Source: Polyangium sp. y55x31
Lineage (GTDB): Bacteria > Myxococcota_A > Polyangia > Polyangiales > Polyangiaceae
Assembly (NCBI RefSeq): GCF_029946505.1
Contig: NZ_JARZHG010000002.1
Coordinates: 372,001 to 436,000 of the forward strand
Length of the DNA: 64,000 nt
Reading direction: 5' to 3'
Of the stretch, positions 1 to 10,300 are shown one piece after another; the stretch's first letter is position 1; the number at the start of each line of letters is the position of its first letter. A program made the translations under genes and the position numbers. The notes below the pieces were generated by a model. It was not told the DNA's origin, searched no databases, and saw nothing but the letters and a program-made list of their open reading frames with translations.

Positions 1-387
1 CGGTTTCACCTCACCCTTCAGGATGGAGTCGGCTCCCTCGATGCCGCCCGCCGCCATTGCCTTGATCTGGATTCTCGGGCATATCTTGGCGAATCGCGTC
101 GCCGCCTCGTCGATCCACGCCTGTTTGTCATTGCTGTACAGCATCTCGACGATGACGGGGTGCTCGTCGGGCGGCGCCGGTCCGCACGTCTCGCTCGAGG
201 CCTCGATCACGACCTTCATGTCCACGAGCCGTGAGGGCTTGGGAATGTCGGGCACGAACCTGCCACCGCGCACGAAAAACGCTGCGAAGAGGGCGAGCAG
301 CCCCGAGGAGATCGCAATGTCGCGGAGGGTGAGCCCGAGTGTCGTTTTCTTCGAACGAGGTTCGTCTCGTTTTCGCGTCGGGGTCAT
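1..387 (-). CDS. N-terminal part of a membrane-anchored solute-binding-like protein (runs off the left edge)
   Basis: The visible 129 residues start MTPTRKRDEPRSKKTT, a basic cytoplasmic stretch. One hydrophobic segment follows (about residues 22-40, IAISSGLLALFAAFFV), giving a single membrane anchor or uncleaved signal. The next part has the pattern VIVEMLYSNDKQAWIDEAATRF, then ICPRIQI, which resembles the start of bacterial extracellular solute-binding domains, including those in front of VWA domains. The rest lies outside the window, so the full architecture cannot be told. Its ATG overlaps the TGA of the DUF6875 gene by 4 bp (ATGA at 384-387), so it is probably translated from the same message as the NRPS and exporters. 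The family call rests on a short segment and is tentative. Confidence 0.6.
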   Translation of the reverse strand, partial: MTPTRKRDEPRSKKTTLGLTLRDIAISSGLLALFAAFFVRGGRFVPDIPKPSRLVDMKVVIEASSETCGPAPPDEHPVIVEMLYSNDKQAWIDEAATRFAKICPRIQIKAMAAGGIEGADSILKGEVKP

Positions 388-1124
388 GACGTCCTCCATC
401 CATCGACGTTCGCCTCGGATGGAAACGCGGCGTCGACGACCGCCTCCCAGCGCGTCGGCAGCTTGGGGATGTCGGCGGCTGCGACGCGCGCCATGAGCTC
501 GTCGCGGGAGGAGACGCCGAACTTCCGGACGTATGCGCGCAGGCACTCCGGGCGCGAGAACAAGAACATCAGATCGGTGAGCTGCATCGAGCGAATCACC
601 AGCATCGGGTGTGGTGCCTCGAGCGGGCGGTAATCAGGATTGTGCAAGCCGGGCTCGAGGCAGCCGGGGTAGAACTGGCCTATCATCAAGCCCAGGGCGG
701 TGATCTCGGGCTTCAGCGAATATTGCACGGGGTCGATCAGCACCGGCCCACCGTCGTGGGGCAGCTCCGGGAACAGGGTCAGGATGGCGCGGAACTCGCG
801 GCCGACCTCGGTGGCGGGCGGCAGCGTCGGAAAGCGCGCCGCAAGCGCGCGCAGCACCGGCTCCACGGCGGCCGGGCGGAGCTCGCCCTGGTACACGTGA
901 AAACGGATGGACCGAAAGCGGGTCAGGGCAGGCCCGACGAAGGGACACACGTGGCCCTTGCGACCGATCAGCGGATTCGGCTTGGCAATGGAGGTTTCTA
1001 GCCAGCTCAACATCTCAAATAGCTGCGCGCGGGCAGCCGCCGGCAGACCGGCGCTCTGCTCGACGAGCTGGCTTGCGCTGATCAATGCCGGCTCACCGGC
1101 CGATGTCTCGATTCCCGGGTTCAT
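384..1124 (-). CDS. DUF6875-type protein of the NRPS operon
   Basis: The product has 246 residues and no signal peptide or membrane segment, so it is probably cytoplasmic. It carries the features I associate with DUF6875: a CPFVGPAL segment near residue 40, a central ILTLFPELP strand, and a C-terminal half with GLMIGQFYPG, PGLHNPDYRPL and PMLVIRSMQLTDL. Proteins of this kind often sit beside NRPS or siderophore-like clusters. Their biochemical role is not known to me. I chose the ATG at 1124 because it overlaps the stop of the second exporter gene (ATGA); the longer in-frame extension reads antisense to conserved ABC-domain coding sequence. Coupled translation with the exporters suggests a role in making, modifying or handling the peptide. 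Confidence 0.75.
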   Translation of the reverse strand: MNPGIETSAGEPALISASQLVEQSAGLPAAARAQLFEMLSWLETSIAKPNPLIGRKGHVCPFVGPALTRFRSIRFHVYQGELRPAAVEPVLRALAARFPTLPPATEVGREFRAILTLFPELPHDGGPVLIDPVQYSLKPEITALGLMIGQFYPGCLEPGLHNPDYRPLEAPHPMLVIRSMQLTDLMFLFSRPECLRAYVRKFGVSSRDELMARVAAADIPKLPTRWEAVVDAAFPSEANVDGWRTS

Positions 1125-2746
1125 GTGCGTTCCACAGACCGAATACGGCCGTACTCCATGGTGATCACTCGATCCGCACAGTGGAAGAAGCGGTCGTCGT
1201 GGGTGACTGCAATGACCGTCTTCCCTCGTTGCTTCAGTGCCGGCAAAAGCTCTTCGTAAAAGTGCGCGCGGAACTCGGGGTCCTGATCTGCGGCCCATTC
1301 GTCGAACACACAGATGGGCCGGTCCTCGAGGAGCGCCACGATCATGGCCAGGCGCTTGCGCTGTCCGGTGGAGAGATTGCGGTTCGTGAAACCCTGGTTC
1401 TCGAACGACGTCTTCTGCTGGAGCTCCATCTGCGCGATGAGCCGGTGCACGGCCGCCGGGTCGACGTCGAGCAGCCCATAAAGCTTGGCGAACAGGTGGA
1501 AGTCCGAGTAGATGGCCGAGATCTTCTCGCGATATGCAGCCACGTTGCCCGAATCGACACGAATCCCGCCGACCAGGAGCTCACCGCCCGTCGGCGGATA
1601 CAGCCCCGTGAGCACCTTGAGGGCCGTCGACTTGCCGCTCCCGTTTCCGCCGACGATGAACACGATCTCGCCTTCCGCGATGTCGACGTCGAGGGGGCCG
1701 ATGCGGAACGCGCCGTCGCCGTCCTCGGAAACATATTCGAACTCGATGCCGCGCCCAAGGATCCCCCCGAATCCACCTTTCCACGGGTCCTCGACGTCCA
1801 GCGCGATTCGTGTCTCCTGGATGGCCTTGTCGAGCTTTTCCTCCAGCGTCTGCGCCCTGTCCAGCGCCACATTCGAGCGAATGTATGCGGGCGCCCCCGT
1901 GATCAGCACGGTCATGGGTCCCCAAAGGAACAAGATGGCCGCGACGATGCTGACCAGCGCAGAGGAGTCCACGTCGAGGTGCTGCGGAATGACGAGGACG
2001 ATGACGCCGAGCAGCGCATAGAGATTGCAACTGGCGAAGATGAAATTGTCGCCGTTCATCTCGCCGGACTTCAGGTTGAAGCCCTGCAGCGCCTCCGACG
2101 ACCGCTCGATGTCGGTGCAGAGGTCACGACCGCGCCGGCGGCTGAGCTTGACCTCCTTGAAGCCCTTCAGCAGATCCGTGAGCCGATCGAAGAACGCGAC
2201 GCGGGCGTCTCCGAGGCGCTGCAGATAACGCTCGAGCTCCTTGGCCCTGTCTCGGTACGTCGAATAGCCGATGGCGAGCAAGAACGTGATCGCGATGAAG
2301 GTCGGCAAGGAGATCCAGGCGACGTACAGCACCGCGAACACCAGGATGAGGGCCGCTTGCAAGAAAGCCGATATCAGCGGCCCGTAGTTCGACACGACGC
2401 TCAGGTTTTCCGTGATCCCGTCGTGGATCTCCGCAGTGCCGATGCGCTCGATCCCCTGGATGTCCGCCTTCTCGATCTTGTCGACGATCCTGGTCTTGAT
2501 CCGGTGCAGCGCCGACTCCACGACGGTGGCCGTCCGGTAGTACACGTATTTTGCGCTGAGATAATGGCCGACGACGACGAGCGCGAAGAGGCCGGCCATA
2601 GGCAGCCCCGAGAGCTTCGGCGCGCCGGCGACGACGTTCGCCCCGATGAGCACGAACATGCTCGTGGCGCCCGCCACGCACGCCGCCATGAGAATGCGGC
2701 GTCGATCGTCCCCGGCCTCGTCGCGGATGAGATCGACGATCGTCAA
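1121..2746 (-). CDS. Cyclic-peptide-type ABC exporter, second copy (fused membrane and ATPase domains)
   Basis: The 541-aa half-transporter has an N-terminal membrane domain (about residues 1-300, several hydrophobic helices) and a C-terminal ATPase. Visible ATPase motifs are Walker A GGNGSGKST, signature LSTGQRKR, Walker B region CVFDEWAADQDP and the H-loop VTHDD. The DEWAADQDP form is typical of the SyrD/PvdE family, which moves lipopeptide or siderophore precursors across the inner membrane. I place the start at a TTG (2744-2746) that overlaps the TGA of the upstream exporter by 4 bp. Reading from there gives an N-terminus (LTIVDLIRDEAG) that aligns with the paralogue's MYVIDLLLEEAKG, while any earlier start would run far into the upstream gene. 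The two neighbouring paralogues may form a heterodimer; this is inferred from arrangement only. Confidence 0.9.
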   Translation of the reverse strand: MTIVDLIRDEAGDDRRRILMAACVAGATSMFVLIGANVVAGAPKLSGLPMAGLFALVVVGHYLSAKYVYYRTATVVESALHRIKTRIVDKIEKADIQGIERIGTAEIHDGITENLSVVSNYGPLISAFLQAALILVFAVLYVAWISLPTFIAITFLLAIGYSTYRDRAKELERYLQRLGDARVAFFDRLTDLLKGFKEVKLSRRRGRDLCTDIERSSEALQGFNLKSGEMNGDNFIFASCNLYALLGVIVLVIPQHLDVDSSALVSIVAAILFLWGPMTVLITGAPAYIRSNVALDRAQTLEEKLDKAIQETRIALDVEDPWKGGFGGILGRGIEFEYVSEDGDGAFRIGPLDVDIAEGEIVFIVGGNGSGKSTALKVLTGLYPPTGGELLVGGIRVDSGNVAAYREKISAIYSDFHLFAKLYGLLDVDPAAVHRLIAQMELQQKTSFENQGFTNRNLSTGQRKRLAMIVALLEDRPICVFDEWAADQDPEFRAHFYEELLPALKQRGKTVIAVTHDDRFFHCADRVITMEYGRIRSVERT

Positions 2747-4374
2747 GGCGCATCCATTCGGGGGGTCGCCTGGACCTTCCCGTAGCTCAGCTTGATGACG
2801 CGGTCCGCGCAATGAAAATAGCGATCATCGTGGGTGACGGCGATGACCGTCTTGCCCCGGCCCTTCAACGCGGGCACGAGCTCCTCGTAGAAGTACCTGC
2901 GGAATCCAGGATCCTGATCGGCGGCCCACTCGTCGAATACGTAAACGGGGCGGTCCTCGAGGAGCGTCATGATCGTGGCCAGGCGCCTGCGCTGGCCGGT
3001 CGACAGAGCGCGCCTGGTGAATTGTTGCTCCCCGAAAGAGGTCTTCCCCTGGAGGCCCATTTCCGCGATCAGCGCGCGCACGGCCTCCGGCTCCGCGTCG
3101 AGCATTCCATAAAGCCTGGAGAAGAGGTGGAAGTCCGAATAGATTGCCGAGATCATCTCGCGGTACGCGGCCACGTTCTCCGGCTGGACGAGGACACCGC
3201 CGACGCGCAGCTCTCCGCCGCTCCGCGGGTAGAGCCCCGTGAGCACCTTGAGCAGCGTCGATTTGCCGCTCCCGTTGCCACCGACGAGAAAAACGACCTC
3301 GCCCGGCTCGATGTCGAGGCTCAGAGGGCCGACACGGAAGCTCCTGTCTCCGTTGCCTGTGGGATACTCGTACACGATATCACGTGTCGAGAGGGTGCCG
3401 ATGCGGCCGTTCCACGGATCCTCGGTCTTCTCGACGGCCGCGCGCTGGACGGCCTCATCGAGCTTCCCCTCCAGCGCCCGGATCTGTTCGAATGCGACGC
3501 TGGATCGAAACACCGCATTGAGCCCTCCGGCCACGCTGGTGAAGGGTCCCCACACGAACGCGGTGCACGTGACCAGGCTGGCCATGGTCGGGACATCCAC
3601 GTCGACGAACCTGGGCATGGTGAAGACGACCGCCCCCAGCAGGATGTACAGGACGCAATTGGGCATGACCAGGACGCCGCTGAGCCCCTCGGCCGTCCTC
3701 ACGGCGCCGGTGTGGAGGGATTCGGCCGTCTTCACGATGTCGTCGTGGATTTCACGCCCGCGCCGGCGGCTGAATTTAGCTTCTTTGAAGCCTTTCAGCA
3801 GATCCATGATCATGTCGAAAAGTTCGAGCCGTAGCTGCCCCATCTGGCGCAGCACATCCACGACCTCTTCGAATCTGTATTGAACGATGAAGAACCCGAA
3901 CACCAGCATGAGCGCGATCAACGCGAAGGCCGGCAGCGAGATCCACGCAATGTAAATGAGCCCGAACGCGAGGACGAAGAGCGCCTGCAGGAAGCTCCCG
4001 AGCACCCACCCTTGCTCCGATACGATGGACATGTTTTCCGTGACGCGGTCGAAGATCTCCGCGGTCCCGACGCGCTCGAGCCCCTCGAGCTCCGTTCGCT
4101 CGATCTTCTCGACGATCCTCGTCCTGCTGCGGTGGAGCACGGCCTCGACGAGGGACGTCGTGCGGTGATAGGTCGAGCGAGCACCGAGGACGTAGAGGGC
4201 CATCGTCACGCCAAACAAGAAAAGCGCCCGCAGATCCGCGTTCTCCGGGGACCCGGCAAGGACATTGGCGCCGACGAGGAGCAGCGCATTCGCGATACCC
4301 GCCATCGTCGCGACGGCCAGGATGGAAGCCCGCTGTCCCTTCGCCTCCTCGAGGAGGAGGTCTATGACGTACAT
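2743..4374 (-). CDS. Cyclic-peptide-type ABC exporter, first copy (fused membrane and ATPase domains)
   Basis: The 543-aa protein is a paralogue of the next gene, with the same layout: hydrophobic helices over about residues 1-300, then an ATPase with GGNGSGKST, LSTGQRRR, VYVFDEWAADQDP and VTHDD. This is the SyrD/PvdE type of peptide exporter, expected in the inner membrane and commonly encoded beside NRPS genes. The ATG at 4374 lies 13 bp inside the 3' end of the NRPS gene (NRPS stop TAG at 4362-4364), so translation is probably coupled to it. Longer in-frame starts would overlap the NRPS further and lack homology to the paralogue. Because the NRPS has no thioesterase, the exporters are the only downstream processing or transport functions clearly linked to it here. 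Confidence 0.92.
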   Translation of the reverse strand: MYVIDLLLEEAKGQRASILAVATMAGIANALLLVGANVLAGSPENADLRALFLFGVTMALYVLGARSTYHRTTSLVEAVLHRSRTRIVEKIERTELEGLERVGTAEIFDRVTENMSIVSEQGWVLGSFLQALFVLAFGLIYIAWISLPAFALIALMLVFGFFIVQYRFEEVVDVLRQMGQLRLELFDMIMDLLKGFKEAKFSRRRGREIHDDIVKTAESLHTGAVRTAEGLSGVLVMPNCVLYILLGAVVFTMPRFVDVDVPTMASLVTCTAFVWGPFTSVAGGLNAVFRSSVAFEQIRALEGKLDEAVQRAAVEKTEDPWNGRIGTLSTRDIVYEYPTGNGDRSFRVGPLSLDIEPGEVVFLVGGNGSGKSTLLKVLTGLYPRSGGELRVGGVLVQPENVAAYREMISAIYSDFHLFSRLYGMLDAEPEAVRALIAEMGLQGKTSFGEQQFTRRALSTGQRRRLATIMTLLEDRPVYVFDEWAADQDPGFRRYFYEELVPALKGRGKTVIAVTHDDRYFHCADRVIKLSYGKVQATPRMDAP

Positions 4375-7300
4375 TGCGGCCCCGCGCTCAACCGAGCTTC
4401 CACGCGCGTAGAGGCGCCCGCCTCGGTCGAGGGGCCCGAAGGCGTCTCCCCGAATGCGTCGCGCGAGGTGCAATGTGCGACGAGGCGTCGCAGCGACGAG
4501 AGGACCCTCTCCGCGATCCTCTCCACCGTCGATTTCTCGTACATCGCGGGGCTGTAGCCCCACGTGAGCCGCAGGCGCCCTTGCATGATGATGCCGCTCA
4601 ATGCGAGCTCATGAAACAACGCCATGTTCGGGCTCTGGCTCGTGCGCTCCGTCCCCGCGAACTCCCAGGTCGAGCCTGCCTCGTGCTGCCCGAGATAGTT
4701 GAACAGCACCGGCAATGGCACGGCGAGCGAAGCGCGTACGGCCTCGTCCGGATGCGCATACCGCAGCCAGCCGTATCCCACGCCCCGCCCCGGCACCGAT
4801 TGGAGCTGCTCCTTCACCTCATTCAGCAGCGCAGCAGGATCTCCGCCCGGAGGCACGCGCAAGGAGAGCGGGAACAGCGACGAGAACCACCCCACGGTGC
4901 GGGACACGTCGACGTCCTCCACCACGGGCTCGCGACCATGATGCTGCAATGCCACGCAGACCGTGTCCGTCCCGGAGCACGCGCTCAATCCCTCGGCGAA
5001 CGCCGACAGCAGGACTGCATGGATCTCCGTTCCACGATCCATTCCCACCTCGTGGAGGAGCGCGCGGGTCTCCGCAGCCGACAGCTCCACCTCCAGGGTA
5101 CGGCTATCGCCGAAGGTCCCCACCGCGCCATCGTGATCCCGCGCGCCCGGCGTCACGCCGCGGGCGCATTGCGCCTGCCAATACCGGAGCTGCTCCGACA
5201 GGCCGCCGCCCCCGACAAACGCGTGCAATCTCTCGGACCACTGGCGAAGGGACGTCGTTTTGGGTCCGAGATCCGGTGCCCGCCCTGCGATCAATGCGTC
5301 GCAGGCGCGCTCCACGTCCTCGCACACGATGCGCCATGACACGATGTCCGTGACGAGGTGGTGCATGGCGAGAAGCAGCCGCGCCCCGCCTTCGCCCAGA
5401 TCGAGCCACGCAGCGCGGAAGATGGGGCCACTCGACAGGTTCATGCCCCGTTGCAGGACCTCCGCCGCCTTCTTCACGGCGGCATCACGGGCCGAGGGCC
5501 AGAGCGACGACAGGTCCACCCGCTCGAGCATCAAAGACGCCCCCTCCTCGTGCTCCTGCACCCACCCGGCGTCGGTGCGGCGATATCGGAGCCGCAATGC
5601 GTCGTGCTGCTCCGCGAGGATCCGCAGCGCCTCTGCGGCGATCTCCGGCGATAGCGCGGGCGGCGGCGTCCACGACATCGCCGGAGTGAAATGATGGGCG
5701 TCCTCGGGATCTCCATCCAAAAACCAATGCTGGATCGGCGTCAGCGGGACCGTCCCGGTCACGGCGCCCTGCTCAGCAAGGATCGCGCTCTCTCTGCGCA
5801 CCGCCTGCGCGAGCTCGGCCACCGTCTGGTGCGCGAACAGGTCGCGCACGGTCAGGTGGAGGCCGGCTCGTTTGGCGCGACCTATCACCTGGATCGCGAG
5901 GAGCGAATCCCCTCCGAGCGCGAAGAAGTTATCGTGAATCCCGACGGACGAAATCTGCAGCACCTGCGACCACAGCTCGGCGAGCGCGCGCTCCGTCCCG
6001 GTCCGCGGCGCCACGTACGAGGTCTCCGCCGCGCTGCGCGTCATCTCCGGCGCTGGCAGCGCCTTGCGGTCCACCTTGCCGCTGGGATTCAGCGGCAGCG
6101 CCGTCAGCCGCACGAATACCGAGGGGACCATGTACGCGGGCAGCGAGGCCTGGAGGTGCTCGCGCAGCGTGCCCTCCGTACATTCGCTTTCCCCGGCCAC
6201 CACGTACGCGACCAGCCGTTTGTCGCCGGGCGCGTACTCCCACGCGACCACGGCGCAGGCTCGCACCGCCGAATGGGACGACAGCGCCGCCTCGATTTCG
6301 CCGAGCTCGATGCGGAAGCCCCGGATCTTCACCTGGTGATCGATGCGCCCGAGGAACTCCAGCTCTCCATTCGCGTCCCATCGGGCGAGGTCACCCGTGC
6401 GGTACATGCGCGCCCCGGGCACATTCGAGAACGGGTCGGGGATGAAGCGCTCCGCGGTCAGGCCGGGGCGCCCGAGATAACCGCGCGCGAGCCCGTCCCC
6501 CGCAATGTACAGCTCCCCAGGGACGCCCACCGGGACGGGCATCAGATTGCGGTCGACCACGTGGAGCTGCGTATTGGCGATACCTCGGCCGATCCGGACA
6601 TGGCCCTGCTCGGCGTCGACGCGAGAATGCGCAGACCAGATCGTGGTCTCCGTCGGCCCGTACACGTTCCTGACCGAGGATGCCCGGAGTGCGAGCTTGG
6701 CCGCGAGATCCGGCGTCATTGCTTCCCCGCCGCACAGCACCTGCAGGGGCCTTCCCCCCTTCCAGCCTGCGTCGAGCACCATTCGCCATGTCGCGGGCGT
6801 CGCCTGCATCATCGTCGCGCGCTCCAGGGCTCTCACCAGCGCTTCCGCATGGCTCGCGTCTTCCTGCGACGCGAGATGAACCGAGGCTCCGCGGAGCAAC
6901 GGCATGAACAGCTCCAGCCCGGCGATGTCGAAGGAAAGCGACGTGACGGCCAGCATCACGTCCCGGGGCCCGACCCCCATCATTTCGGCGAAATCGTGCA
7001 GCAGGTTCGTCAGCGCGCCGTGCAAAACCTGGACGCCTTTGGGCCTCCCCGTCGAGCCCGACGTGTAGATGACGTACACCACGTTCTCCGGCCCTACCTG
7101 GGCGCCGGGAGGCGTGAGCGGCTGCTCCTGCCAAGGGGGCGCGCTCGCGTCGAGGTGCACCGTCACGGCCTCGTGCGCGGGCAGCTTGTCCTGCAAGCGC
7201 TCCTGGGTGAGCAGCACCGCGGGCCGCGCGTCCGTCAGCATGTACGCGAGCCGATCCCGCGGATAACCGGGGTCGAGCGGAACGTACGCGCCGCCCGCCT

Positions 7301-10300
7301 TCAGAATGCCGAGCAGCCCCACCACCATCTCCAGCGAACGCTCGACACATAACCCGACCAGCACCTCCGAGCCCACGCCAAGCGCGCGCAGGTAATGGGC
7401 GAGTTGATTCGAGCGCTGGTCGAGCTCCCGGTAGGTGAGCTCTTGCTCGGCGAATACCAATGCCACCGCGTCGGGCGTTCGTGCGACCTGCTCCGCGAAA
7501 AGCTCGTGCATGCACTTGCCCTCGGGATACGCGGCCGCCGTATCATTCCAGGCAGCGAGCTGCCCGTGCTCCACCCCGGTCAGGAAGGCGAGCTCGGACA
7601 GCGGTTTGTCAGGGTGCGCCACCGCGTCGAGGAGCAAGGTGCGCAGGTGCTCACCCAGCCGCTTCGCCGCGGCATCGTCCACGCGTGTCGTGTCATAGGC
7701 CAGGTGGACGCTGGTCCCTTCCTCGTCGCGGACCACGGCGAACACCAGCGCGTTTTTCGCGGTCGTCACACCGGGAGACACCACTTCGAGGAACGGCGAC
7801 CACCCCGCCGCGATCGGAGCGTGCGGCGCCGATACCTCGAAGAGGAGCACGTCATACAGCGGGTTCTCGTCGCCGTTCCTCGACAAACCCTGGTCCTGCA
7901 CCACCACGTCGAACGGCAATGCCTGATGCTCGTAGACCTCCACGGACGTGCGCCTCGCGGACGCGAGCAGGTCGACGAACGTCGGGTTCCCCGAAAGGTC
8001 GGTCCGGAGCACGACCGTATTCGTGAAGAAGCCGAGGAGGTGAGCCACGCCCGGCACCTCGCGGTTCGCGATCACCGCGCCCAGCCCGAAGTCCTTCTGT
8101 CCGCTGTAGCGCGACAGGACCGCCGTAAGGACGGCATACCACGCCATGAACGGCGTGCAGCCGTGATCACGCGCAAGCCCCGAGAGCGCGCTGCTCGCAT
8201 GCGGCGGAATGCGGAGCATCACGCTCGCTTCGGGGCCTGGGCCGCCCTCCGAGGCGGGACGAACCATGGGCAATTGCAGCCGCGGCACGCCCGCGAGTTT
8301 GTCCTTCCAGTACGATCGCGAGGCGTCGAACCCGCCTCCCGTCAGCGCATCCTGCTCCGCCCGTGCATAGTCGGCGAACTGGTATGAAAGCGCCGGCAAA
8401 CTCGCCGCATCGCCGCGGCAGCACACCTCGTACAGGCGCGAGAGCTCGGAGAGCAGCACGCCGCTGGACCATTCGTCCGTGATGATGTGATGCTGCAGGA
8501 CGAGCACGACATGGTGCTCGGCCGCCATGCTCACGACGAGCACCCGCGTCAGCGGTCCGGCGCCGAGGTCGAAATGAATTCCGATCTCGGCCTCCAGGAG
8601 CGCGCGCAAGGCGGCTTCCCGCGCCGCTTCGGGCAACGCCGAGACGTCCTCCACGCGCACCGGAATCGATACGCTCTTTGCCACCACCCGCCTCGGCACA
8701 CCGTCGACCTCGGGATACGTCGTGCGCAGGATCTCCTGCCGCTCCGCGAGCAACGTCACGCTCTGGCGCAGCGCCGCCTCCGAGAGCACGCCTCGAAGGA
8801 CGAACATCTGCGGGACCTGGTACGACAGCGCCTCGGGCGAGAGTTTGTCGACGAACCACATACGCCGCTCGGTCCCCGAGAGGCCGGCGTATGCAGGCTC
8901 GGCCGCGCCGCGCGGCGAGGGGGAGACCGCGGCCACGGGCGCCGATTGCTTCTCCGTTCCATCCAGCGACGCCGCCAGGGCCGCCACCGTCGATTGCCGA
9001 AACAACGTGGCCACGGTCAGCCCGAGCCCGAGCCGTGCTTTCACCGCGGACACGAGGCGCACGGCCAAAAGCGAGTGGCCGCCGAGCAGGAAGAAGTCGT
9101 CGTGCGCGCCGATGGGCCGCACCTCGAGCAGCTCTTCCCAGATGGCCACGAGCGCGCGCTCGGTATCGGTCCGCGGCGCCACGTACGATGTCTCCGCCGC
9201 ATCACGCGTCGCCTCGGGTGACGGCAGCGCCTTCCGGTCCACCTTGCCGTTCGCGGAAAGCGGCAGTTTGTCGAGAAACACGAACGCCGACGGCGTCATG
9301 TACTCCGGCAACCTCGCCTGGATCCACTCCCGCAGATCGCTTGCCGTGCACGCGCCGTCCTTCGCCACCACGTAGGCGACGAGGCGTTTGTCCCCCGGCG
9401 CATCTTCACGCGCCACGACGACACACGACCCCACCGCGGCGTGCGACGAGAGCGTCGCCTCGATTTCGCCAGTTTCGACCCGGAACCCTCGAATCTTCAC
9501 CTGGTGGTCGGCGCGACCCAAAAACTCCAGCTCCCCGTCCTCGTTCCAGCGCGCGAGATCCCCGGTGCAGTACATCCGGGCGCCAGGCTCTTTCGAGAAG
9601 GGATCCGGGACGAACCGCTCCGCCGTCATGCCCGGACGATTCAGATAACCACGCGCCAGGCCCACCCCCGCGAGGTGGATCTCCCCGGCCATTCCGATGG
9701 GCACGGGCCGCTTGGCGCCGTCGAGCACGTAGATGTGCACGCCGTGAATCGGTCGGCCGATCGAAAAATTCTCCGGCCGCTCCGGATCGAAATAGGCTTG
9801 CGCTCCGAAGATGCTGAACTCGGTAGGACCGTAGGAGTTCAGCACCCTCCGACCCTTCGCCCACTGCGCCACGAGCGCGGGCGACGTCGTGTCGCCGGCC
9901 AGCGTGATATGACGCAGATGCGGCGCGCGGCAGTTCAGCACCCGCAGCATCGCGGGCGGAATGAACGACACCGTGATCCCACGGTGGTCCAGGCACTCCG
10001 CAATGCCCTCCACCGCGCCGTACGCATTGCTCGGCAACACGCACGCGGCGCCGTTGCACAGCGATATCATCCAGTCGATGATCGCACCGTCGAACGCCAC
10101 CGCCGCGCTCTGCAGCACGCGATCGCTCGGATGGATCACGAAATGCTCGCGCTGGAATGCCACACGCGCCGCCAGCCCCCGGTGCTCGTTGACCACAGGC
10201 TTGGGTTTGCCCGTGGAGCCGGAGGTGAACACCACGTAATTCGCATGCTCGGGCCCGACGCCGCTCTCGGGCGGCGTGGTCGGCTGCGACGCCCATTGCG

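Noticed and set aside
4362-4440. A thioesterase or reductase at the NRPS C-terminus
   Set aside because: After the final E domain only about 25 non-conserved residues remain before the stop; no GxSxG or Rossmann motif.
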